From Moduliflexus sp964602655 (GTDB lineage Bacteria; Moduliflexota; Moduliflexia; Moduliflexales; Moduliflexaceae), in the NCBI GenBank assembly GCA_964602655.1, contig CAZRSF010000003.1:62001-126000 (forward strand): a stretch of DNA of 64,000 nucleotides. The letters run 5' to 3'. Positions 24,765 to 32,023 of this stretch are shown in pieces. The notes beneath the pieces are model-generated. The model was not told where the DNA came from. It searched no databases and saw nothing but the letters and a program-made list of their open reading frames with translations. The position numbers and the translations under genes were made by a program. Each line of letters starts with the position of its first letter. Within the stretch, counting starts at the first letter, position 1.

Positions 24765-26198
24765 ATGTGTGGAATAGTTGGGTTTTACGGACACGATCAG
24801 GTCGTGTACGATTTAGTGGCAGGTTTGACGGCGTTGCAGCATCGCGGGCAGGATTCTGCCGGAGTGGTGACGTTTCAGGACATGTTTCATATTAAAAAAG
24901 GACTTGGGCTGGTCGCGAACGTCTTTCGGGAAAAAAATTTAGAGCGATTGACCGGCAATATGGGGATCGGCCATGCGCGTTACACCACGCAAGGCACGAA
25001 CGAACTCGTCAATGTGCAGCCGTTTGCGGTGAATTACCCGTTTGGCCTTGCGATGGTGCATAATGGCAATGTCATTAATTTCAAAGAGTTACGCAAAACA
25101 TTGTATGAAGATCATCATCGGCTCTTAGAAACGTCAAACGATCTGGAATTATTACTCTATACGCTGGCCGCAGAATTAGAACAAAAAGACCTGAAAAATC
25201 TTTCTGTTGATGACATCTTCGATTCCGTCGAAGCGACGCAGCGAAAAATTCGCGGCGCGTATTCTACGATTACGATGATCGCTAATCGCGGCTTTTTAGT
25301 GTTTAACGATCCGTATGGCATCCGTCCGCTCGTCATGGGGCAGCGCAAAGATCGGGACGGCTTGACCTATGGATTTGCGTCGGAATCAACCTGCTTCGAT
25401 TATTTGGGCTATGACACGGTCGGCGACCTCGAACCGGGCGAAACGCTGTTTATTGACACGAAACGGCAGGTGCATCGCAAAATAACGCACCAGGAAGGGA
25501 AGGCCTTCTGCATCTTCGAATACATTTATTTTGCCCGCGAAGACTCGATGATGCACAATCGGTTCGTGGCAAGCGAACGAGTGCGCATGGGGAAAAAGCT
25601 GGCGGAAACCATCAAGCTGTCCGGCTTAGACCCGGATATTATTATTGACGTGCCGTCATCCGCGTATTTTTTCGCCTCCTCGCTTGCGGAGGAAATGGGC
25701 ATTCCGTACCGGCGCGGCCTTGCGAAGAACAATCACATCGGACGGAGTTTTATTTCGCCGACGCAGCAAGAGCGGGAAAATGTCGTGCGCCATAAACTGA
25801 ACCCGATCAAAGAGATTGTGCGCGGCAAAAAGGTGGCGGTCGTGGATGATTCGATTGTGCGCGGCACGACCTCGAAACGGATTGTCAAACTGCTGCGCAA
25901 CGCTGGCGCGGAAAAAGTCTATTTCATCTCCGCCGCGCCGCCGCTCAAACATCCGTGCATCTATGGCATTGACATGGCGATCAGCACCGATTTGATTGCC
26001 ACGAAACTGCCGAATATCGAAGATATTGCCGAGTATCTCGAAGCAGACGCGCTGATTTATCAATCGTTAGAAGATTTGCAGTCGTTATATCCCGAGCATT
26101 CGATGTGTTACGCCTGTTTCGAGGGGAAATATCCGACAGGGCATTGTCAGGAAGAACTCTCCCAAATCGAACAAGAACGCATTGCCTCACAAAAATAA
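24765..26198 (+). CDS. purF: Amidophosphoribosyltransferase
   Basis: PurF (477 residues) makes phosphoribosylamine from PRPP and glutamine, the committed purine step. The N-terminal Cys2 nucleophile is in place without a propeptide (MCGIVGFYG), followed by the glutaminase region (GIGHARYTTQG) and the phosphoribosyltransferase PRPP loop VAVVDDSIVRGTTSKR. Cys in FCIFEY, HPCIYGID and MCYACFEG match the 4Fe-4S ligands of the oxygen-sensitive Bacillus-type enzyme. AAGG lies 6 bases before the ATG. Confidence 0.95.
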   Translation: MCGIVGFYGHDQVVYDLVAGLTALQHRGQDSAGVVTFQDMFHIKKGLGLVANVFREKNLERLTGNMGIGHARYTTQGTNELVNVQPFAVNYPFGLAMVHNGNVINFKELRKTLYEDHHRLLETSNDLELLLYTLAAELEQKDLKNLSVDDIFDSVEATQRKIRGAYSTITMIANRGFLVFNDPYGIRPLVMGQRKDRDGLTYGFASESTCFDYLGYDTVGDLEPGETLFIDTKRQVHRKITHQEGKAFCIFEYIYFAREDSMMHNRFVASERVRMGKKLAETIKLSGLDPDIIIDVPSSAYFFASSLAEEMGIPYRRGLAKNNHIGRSFISPTQQERENVVRHKLNPIKEIVRGKKVAVVDDSIVRGTTSKRIVKLLRNAGAEKVYFISAAPPLKHPCIYGIDMAISTDLIATKLPNIEDIAEYLEADALIYQSLEDLQSLYPEHSMCYACFEGKYPTGHCQEELSQIEQERIASQK

Positions 26199-26202
26199 CT
26201 CA

Positions 26203-26235
26203 AGCCCTGCCAGGGTTTTGACCCCAGGCAGGGCT
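26203..26235. repeat. Family A palindrome after purF
   Basis: AGCCCTGCC and GGCAGGGCT arms with a slightly imperfect centre (CCCCAGG) lie 4 bp after the purF stop and just before the RBS of the next gene. Confidence 0.8.
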
Positions 26236-26265
26236 ATCATCCCAAAAGGAGATTTTCAGACCATT

Positions 26266-26622
26266 ATGCGCGTGTTTACAATTACCACGATATTGCTCTG
26301 TTGCAGCAATATCTTTATGACCTTTGCCTGGTATGGGCATCTCAAAAATATGGCGAATAAACCCTGGATCATTGCAGCGTTGATCAGTTGGGGGATTGCG
26401 CTTTTCGAATACCTGATTCAAGTGCCAGCGAATCGCATCGGTCACCAAGCGATGAATGTCGGGGAATTAAAAATCTTGCAGGAAGTCATTACGTTGACGA
26501 TTTTCGTGCCGTTTTCCGTGTTGTATATGCGCGAGTCGTTTCGGATGGATTTTGTCTGGGCGGGGCTCTGCCTGCTGGGCGCAGTCTTTTTCATTTTCCG
26601 CCAAAAATTGTTTGGCGTGTAG
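26266..26622 (+). CDS. DUF486 family small membrane protein
   Basis: A 118-residue protein with four hydrophobic segments and the DUF486 pattern: TFAWYGHLK, ALISWGIALFEYLIQVPANRIG, LKILQEVITLTIFVPFSVLYMRE, and a last segment ending in FIFRQKLF. DUF486 is a DMT-type small-multidrug-resistance-like fold of unknown function. AAAAGGAGA upstream fixes ATG 26266. It is followed by a bidirectional terminator-like palindrome. Confidence 0.88.
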   Translation: MRVFTITTILLCCSNIFMTFAWYGHLKNMANKPWIIAALISWGIALFEYLIQVPANRIGHQAMNVGELKILQEVITLTIFVPFSVLYMRESFRMDFVWAGLCLLGAVFFIFRQKLFGV

Positions 26623-26627
26623 GGCTC

Positions 26628-26664
26628 AGAGTTGTCAGACACGTTGAACGTGTCTGACAACTCT
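26628..26664. terminator. Bidirectional palindrome between convergent genes (family B)
   Basis: Perfect 18-bp arms (AGAGTTGTCAGACACGTT and complement) with a one-base loop, then TTTT, lie exactly between the convergent DUF486 and alpha/beta-hydrolase genes. A bidirectional terminator is the natural reading. Confidence 0.75.
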
Positions 26665-26679
26665 TTTATGCAAGAAACC

Positions 26680-28440
26680 TCATTCTTTTCGCAACCACTT
26701 GTCAACCTCGTCAGCCAGTTTTTCAACAACCTCTCGTTGAACATCCATTTCTTCAGCATGTGTTTGATCGGGCGGCGTACCATAGTAAACCTCTGCGCCG
26801 GGAATCGTGACAGAATCGCTCGGTTCAGGAATGCGCGGCAGAAGTTCTCGCAAAAACGCTAAGTCAGCCTGATCTTCTAATGTGCCGTCAACATACAAAA
26901 TCGGCGGATGCGCTTGATATTGCAGAATTGCCTCGACTATATAATCTTTTAAATGCGGATAGAGCACCGCTTTCGGCAGCAATTCCGGCAGGCGCATCGC
27001 GGCGGTAAGCTGTTCCTGCGGTTGATTTGGAAATGGCGCATCTTTCGCAAAAAACAGTTCATTATAGCGTCTCAGAGGCGAAATGGCGACAATGCGCCGA
27101 ATGCGTTCATCCTGCAAGCCCGCCTGCGCCGCCACGCCCGCGCCGAAGGCATGACCGACCGCAAACAGGCGCGATGCGTCAACAACAGATTGTTCTGCAA
27201 GGAAAGAAATGGCTGCCCGAACATCCTGCGCGAAATCGAGATCGGAAAAATTTTCAAGTCGCGCTGGTGCTTGGGAGTCGCCAAGGCCGCGAAAATCGAA
27301 CGTCAGCACGGCGTAGCCGCGTTCCATTAAAGTGCGCGCCAGCAATTCATACAACGCGAGCCGCCTGCCGAACAGTGTCGAATCGTGACACAAGACCACG
27401 CCGGGCAGCCGTGTTTGCAGCGAAGTTGACGGCAGATAGAGCGTTCCGGCCAACCTGAGATTTCCGCTGAGAAAAACAACGTCATTCACGGCGGGCGGAG
27501 GGGTCTCATCTTTCAAATAGGCGGCAATCTCGTCAATCAAGGCTGCCATCGGCGCGTTATGCGCTACATCGCCCGCCGCGCCATTCTGGTCGCGCCGCGT
27601 ACCGTAATAATGATCTGCGCCAGGAATCGTGACGTATTTTTTCGGCTCGCGCAACTGGAAGGCGACTGACGCTAAAAAGCGCCGATCCTGCGGGGTTTCC
27701 TCCGAGCCGTCAATCAGCAGCAGCGGCAGATGATTCGGGTAACGCAGGATTTCTTCGGCGGCATATTCTCGCAAATGCGGATAAAAAATCTCCGGCGCAA
27801 TCGGCGGCGCAATGCCCATATCGGCGGACAGCCGTTTCGTCGGATACATCGGATCGAGCGCGTTTTTACCGTATTGCAGCCGTTGCGTATCGCGCGGCGG
27901 CGAGATCGAGACCACTCTGCGAACGCGATGATCTTTCACGCTGGCGGGAAGGACAACGCCTGCGCCGAACGAATGCCCAATCAAATACAGATGTTTGGCG
28001 TCAACATCTTTCAAACTCGATAGATAATTCAGTGCGGCGGAAACATCTTGCGTGAAATCCAAATCCGACGCCGAGTCATAACGCGGCGGATCATCGGATT
28101 CGCCAAAGCCGCGAAAATCAAATGTTAAAACCACATAGCCGCGTTCTGCCAATTGCTGTGCGGCAATGACATAAAGCGCCAATTTGCGTCCAATCGGCGT
28201 ACCGCCATGACACAACACAATCGCGGACGATTTTTTCAACATCAGGCGGCGCGGCGTGTACAGCGTCCCCCTCAGCCTGAGATTCCGGCTGAAAAATTCG
28301 ATGTCGCGCGTCTGAACTCCCCGCCATGAGCGGATTTTCCGAACAATTTGCGACCGATGAGGTACCAGATATGCCGCGCACGCAAGCGCAAGCAGTATCC
28401 CGCAACACATTCCGATCTGAAGATGCCGGCGTTTCATCAT
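26680..28440 (-). CDS. Tandem-duplicated alpha/beta hydrolase, second copy lacking the nucleophile
   Basis: A 586-residue protein with an N-terminal membrane or signal segment (IGMCCGILLALACAAYLVP) and two full alpha/beta-hydrolase domains in tandem. Each has SRNLRLRGTLY or SGNLRLAGTLY, LCH(G/D), YVVLTFDFRGFG or YAVLTFDFRGLG, the nucleophile elbow, and a C-terminal IPGADHYYGT or IPGAEVYYGT. Copy 1 has GHSFGAG (Ser157) and the final His; copy 2 has GHAFGAG with Ala431 and PGAEVYY where the His would be, so copy 2 appears catalytically dead. The protein is probably exported or membrane-anchored; the substrate is unknown. Confidence 0.85.
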   Translation of the reverse strand: MMKRRHLQIGMCCGILLALACAAYLVPHRSQIVRKIRSWRGVQTRDIEFFSRNLRLRGTLYTPRRLMLKKSSAIVLCHGGTPIGRKLALYVIAAQQLAERGYVVLTFDFRGFGESDDPPRYDSASDLDFTQDVSAALNYLSSLKDVDAKHLYLIGHSFGAGVVLPASVKDHRVRRVVSISPPRDTQRLQYGKNALDPMYPTKRLSADMGIAPPIAPEIFYPHLREYAAEEILRYPNHLPLLLIDGSEETPQDRRFLASVAFQLREPKKYVTIPGADHYYGTRRDQNGAAGDVAHNAPMAALIDEIAAYLKDETPPPAVNDVVFLSGNLRLAGTLYLPSTSLQTRLPGVVLCHDSTLFGRRLALYELLARTLMERGYAVLTFDFRGLGDSQAPARLENFSDLDFAQDVRAAISFLAEQSVVDASRLFAVGHAFGAGVAAQAGLQDERIRRIVAISPLRRYNELFFAKDAPFPNQPQEQLTAAMRLPELLPKAVLYPHLKDYIVEAILQYQAHPPILYVDGTLEDQADLAFLRELLPRIPEPSDSVTIPGAEVYYGTPPDQTHAEEMDVQREVVEKLADEVDKWLRKE

Positions 28441-28653
28441 AATTTTCTCGACTATTCGCTTGACAAGAGGCGTGTCGAAACACTGTCATTCCGGCAACGC
28501 ACGTTAAAAAATTTCCTCGTGAAATTATTGGCATGGCACGTTTGCGCTCTTACTCGTTTCACGCAAGAGCGGTAGAACCTCTTGTTGCAAAGCTCTCGTT
28601 TTTGTCAAATTTTTCAGAACCGCCCAGGAAAATGATTCTGACGTATTTTCTGC

Positions 28654-28682
28654 TTGACCACAGAAATTTTTTCTGGTATGCT
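28654..28682 (+). promoter_or_regulatory. Sigma-70-like promoter for the glycoside-hydrolase gene
   Basis: TTGACC (28654-28659), a 17-bp spacer and TATGCT (28677-28682) sit upstream of an RBS GGAGG at 28726-28730. The -35 box coincides with the most 5' possible start codon, which argues for the internal start at 28738. The rest of 28441-28653 shows nothing recognisable. Confidence 0.6.
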
Positions 28683-28737
28683 GTTGTTATCACAGTCAAT
28701 CGTTAGCTTATCATTCGACGCGATGGAGGAAGAAGGA

Positions 28738-31074
28738 ATGGCATTCCCAGGGAAATTGTATCGTGATGGCGCAGTACTCAAGCAGCAAAATGTGACAGGT
28801 AATCTCCGGCTGTTGTTTGTGGAGCAGTTCGGGTTCAATCATTATTTCAACGATCAGATTTTTCAATGGATTGACGCGCTGTGCGACACGGGCGTCAACG
28901 GGATGCGGGTCTTTGGTTTCTGGCCGTTCGGCCTCGGACAAGAAGAAGAGCCTTACGTCAGAAGCGGCGGAACGTATAACCTGAACCAATTCAATCAGCG
29001 TTTTTTCGACTATTTCGAACGCTGGCTCGCATACGCGGAAGAATGCGGCATTACGGTCATGTACGAGTTATTTGATTCTGCCGGATTCTGGCATGCCCCG
29101 GCAGCGCCCTATCATCCGTTCTATCAACTTGTCGGCGCGGATTTGAAAAAATTTGCCGATCCGAATAATACCAGCCTGATGGATGTGCAAAAACGCTATA
29201 TCATTAAAGTCGCCGAAACTGTTCGTTCGCATCGGAACGTAATTATCGGCATTATGAACGAATTCAAAGAAGATAAACGCTGGCATTACGACATGTCGCG
29301 CTATGTCAAAACCCTGCTGCCGGGCGTGCTGGTGTCTGGCAGCGAAGAGGATTCCCCCGCCGCCGCCGATCCGAATGTGGACATCTGGTTCGTGCATACG
29401 GGACGGTATGACATTGCCACCGGCAATTCCAACGTGACCGCCGACGCTTCCGATTTACGCAAAAAATCGAACAATCGCCTGTCCATCGGCTTTTCTACCG
29501 ACGGTTTCGGCCAGAGCGGGATGGTTCGGGAAAATCCGACCGATATGAAGCGCTTGACATCAGATGTGAATCGCGCGGGGCTGCAACTGTTCGGATTTTT
29601 GGATCATCACGCCTATTTAGCGAATCGCGGCGATTCCAGCGCGGCGAAGTTAAATATCGAAACCTATCAGGCGATTGTGAACGAATTCAAACCGTATCCT
29701 GCGCCATCAGGGAAACTCAAACCCAAATATCGGTTCGACGACGACACGTATACGAATCTGCTGAGAAAGGGCGTTCCGAGAGCCGTTGTCGAAAAACTGC
29801 GGGTGTTGAAAGGCAAAGAATATCTGACGAAAGACGCCTTGCTGCTCGAACTGCGCCGGACAATTGGCCGTCCTCAAACCGATCACTACACGGATTTGTT
29901 CGTCGCATACACCACTATCGGACGTTCTGCCGACGGTTTCCTCGATATTTTCCGCGTCGCAGATCTGCCATCAACCCATCCGGGCGCAGTGGTCGAACGG
30001 AATGGAAAAGCGATCCACGCGTCGCTTGACCAGGGTTTTCTCTGTTATGGTCAGTATAAAAAAGGCTATCCGACCAGGCCATTGAAAGCGTTATTCAGCA
30101 TTCAGATTGACAATAATACCGCAGATGACCGCAATATCTTGATTCTTGATGTGTACGACCATACAAGCGACCGCGTGATCGGCAAAGAAATCGTGACGCG
30201 CAAAGATTTTGCCAAAGCGAATCAATTTTGTCTCTTTACGTTTGACTTCACGCCGCCCAGCGCAGATGCGAACATGGAGTTTCGGATTTATTACATGGGA
30301 CATTCGTATGTTCTGGCCGATAAAATCGCGGTGATTGATCCGGCAGACCTTCAGATCGCTGATCCGTCGCAAATTCCGAATTCGCTTTCAACCAAACGGA
30401 TGACTGACCCGGCGATTGAAATCGGCGAAACATCCATCAGCGGAAAATTGGTGATCGCGGATTCGTTGAAAAATGGGCGCACCGTCGGCATGGTCAATGG
30501 CGGGCAATTTACGCCGGACGGGTATCGCATTACCACAAATTTTCAGGGGTATTTAGTCTATGAAACCGGCATTACCGGCGACATCGGCGTTGAATTCACG
30601 GCCAAAGGGTATCTTGATCGCGAAGAGTGTTCCGACAGCAAATTGGTCGTGCTGCTGATGTACGATGCTCCGCGCGACGCCAATTGGGGAGAACCGGCGG
30701 TCTGGCGCGATTCGCATCATAGTCTCTTGGAGATCAGAAAGCGCGGATTCGTGCCGGGATTCGAACATATCACCAATGGATTAAGTTTGAAATGCAGCTC
30801 GCACGGCGGAGGTATCGAATTCGGGAGTTGGGCCGGACACGGGCTGGCCGGGCATCCGTTGGAATGGAACCCGAATACGACATATCACTGGGTGATCACC
30901 TGGAAAGACGGGATGCTGGATGTTCGCCGCAACGATCAGCCGCTCTATCTCACCAACACCTTGCCGCAATATAACCCGAAAGGCAAGATGGTGGTGCGAA
31001 TCGGCGGAACGCATTGGGGACGCGGCGGGCCGCGTAATGTCGTCTATTCGGATGTGAAGATTTACCGATTGTAG
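28738..31074 (+). CDS. Glycoside-hydrolase-like (TIM barrel) protein with two beta-sandwich modules
   Basis: A 778-residue protein. Residues 1 to about 330 look like a clan-A glycosidase barrel: NGMRVFGFWPFG, GITVMYELFD, IIGIMNEFKEDKRW (NE pair expected for the acid/base Glu). The usual nucleophile position reads IGFSTDGFG, with Asp rather than Glu. Residues about 418-533 carry a module shared with neighbouring genes (FLCYGQY, then MEFRIYYMG). Residues about 570-778 form a LamG-like domain (WNPNTTYHWVITWKDG) shared with the next gene. ATG 28738 has GGAGG at good spacing and lies downstream of the promoter. No signal peptide is seen. Substrate and activity are unknown. Confidence 0.65.
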   Translation: MAFPGKLYRDGAVLKQQNVTGNLRLLFVEQFGFNHYFNDQIFQWIDALCDTGVNGMRVFGFWPFGLGQEEEPYVRSGGTYNLNQFNQRFFDYFERWLAYAEECGITVMYELFDSAGFWHAPAAPYHPFYQLVGADLKKFADPNNTSLMDVQKRYIIKVAETVRSHRNVIIGIMNEFKEDKRWHYDMSRYVKTLLPGVLVSGSEEDSPAAADPNVDIWFVHTGRYDIATGNSNVTADASDLRKKSNNRLSIGFSTDGFGQSGMVRENPTDMKRLTSDVNRAGLQLFGFLDHHAYLANRGDSSAAKLNIETYQAIVNEFKPYPAPSGKLKPKYRFDDDTYTNLLRKGVPRAVVEKLRVLKGKEYLTKDALLLELRRTIGRPQTDHYTDLFVAYTTIGRSADGFLDIFRVADLPSTHPGAVVERNGKAIHASLDQGFLCYGQYKKGYPTRPLKALFSIQIDNNTADDRNILILDVYDHTSDRVIGKEIVTRKDFAKANQFCLFTFDFTPPSADANMEFRIYYMGHSYVLADKIAVIDPADLQIADPSQIPNSLSTKRMTDPAIEIGETSISGKLVIADSLKNGRTVGMVNGGQFTPDGYRITTNFQGYLVYETGITGDIGVEFTAKGYLDREECSDSKLVVLLMYDAPRDANWGEPAVWRDSHHSLLEIRKRGFVPGFEHITNGLSLKCSSHGGGIEFGSWAGHGLAGHPLEWNPNTTYHWVITWKDGMLDVRRNDQPLYLTNTLPQYNPKGKMVVRIGGTHWGRGGPRNVVYSDVKIYRL

Positions 31075-31082
31075 GTGTGATG

Positions 31083-31111
31083 CCGTCAGGCGCGACGGAT
31101 GCGTCTGACGG
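31083..31111 (+). terminator. Stem-loop after the glycoside-hydrolase gene
   Basis: CCGTCAGGCGC pairs with GCGTCTGACGG around a 7-nt loop, followed by TTGTTTTCTT. It lies 9 bp after the stop. Confidence 0.6.
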
Positions 31112-31219
31112 TTGTTTTCTTGAAGGGGAAGCGGCCAATAAATTCGACAGGGGATGTCGAGTGTATCGGCTCAGAATGATAAACGTCAATTGCAGAAGAA
31201 ACACGAGGAGAGGTCGCGT

Positions 31220-31960
31220 ATGAAATTATTGAAACTTGTTACATTGAGCGCAGTGTTGTTAGGCATGATGACCAGTTGCAAACTGAGCGAGCAGGAAATT
31301 GCGTCCGGTAGGCCGACGGCGGTCTATACCGGAGCGACGGCTCCTGTTGTCGCCGGAGGAACAAGCGGAAGCGGCACAACGAGCCCATCGGAACGCAGCA
31401 TCGGAGGAGTGGCGATTTCCGACCCATTGACGAATGGCACGTCAGTCGGGACGGTCGGCGGCGGATATTATGATACGCAGATTGTAGGAAATTTCAGCGT
31501 GGAGTTCGATACAAAAGGCTTGATCCCTGGAGAATATTATCATGATCCCGATGATCAGGTCACCATTTTGTTTATGCAAGATGCTCCGTTAGAGACCGAT
31601 TGGTCGCAGTGGCGAACGCTGAATGCTTGCCTCTTTCAGTTGATTAAGCTGGCAGATTATCCCGGCAGCGATTCGACCGATTACATGAAATACAAAGGCG
31701 GTTGCAGCGGCGGCGCGTCGGGATTCGAACTTCGGAGTGATGGGCCGCTTTCATGGAATCCGTCCACAACCTATCACTGGACTGTTACCGTGCAGAACGG
31801 AATTACCACAGGGTACCGAGACGGCCAAATGCTATTCTCTGAAAGCGGGTTCCGGCCTGGCGGTCAGATGCGTTTCATGTTCGGCGGAACAGGCCAGTCG
31901 TTCGGCGGAGTCAGCCCGGATAACGCCATCTTTTCGAATATCAATATCTATCAGCAGTAG
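31220..31960 (+). CDS. Lipoprotein with LamG-like domain
   Basis: A 246-residue predicted lipoprotein. The signal peptide MKLLKLVTLSAVLLGMMTSC ends in a lipobox Cys at position 20. A Gly/Ser/Thr-rich linker follows, then a domain matching the C-terminus of the upstream gene: DPLTNGTSVGTVGGGYY, FSVEFDTKG, LFMQDAPLETDWSQW, WNPSTTYHWTVTVQNGI and YRDGQMLF. This suggests recent duplication of a surface carbohydrate-binding domain and a joint role. GAGGAGAGG supports the start. Confidence 0.75.
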   Translation: MKLLKLVTLSAVLLGMMTSCKLSEQEIASGRPTAVYTGATAPVVAGGTSGSGTTSPSERSIGGVAISDPLTNGTSVGTVGGGYYDTQIVGNFSVEFDTKGLIPGEYYHDPDDQVTILFMQDAPLETDWSQWRTLNACLFQLIKLADYPGSDSTDYMKYKGGCSGGASGFELRSDGPLSWNPSTTYHWTVTVQNGITTGYRDGQMLFSESGFRPGGQMRFMFGGTGQSFGGVSPDNAIFSNINIYQQ

Positions 31961-31976
31961 CGATTGATTGTTAATA

Positions 31977-32009
31977 AGCCCTGTCAGGGTTTCGAACCCT
32001 GACAGGGCT
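31977..32009. repeat. Family A palindrome between convergent genes
   Basis: AGCCCTGTCAGGGTT and its complement around TCG lie 16 bp after the lipoprotein stop and 15 bp from the end of the convergent glycosyltransferase gene. Confidence 0.85.
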
Positions 32010-32023
32010 GACATTCAACCATC

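Noticed and set aside
28654..28737. Upstream in-frame start of the glycoside-hydrolase-like gene at 28654
   Set aside because: That TTG is the -35 box of a good promoter, and ATG 28738 has a well-placed GGAGG.
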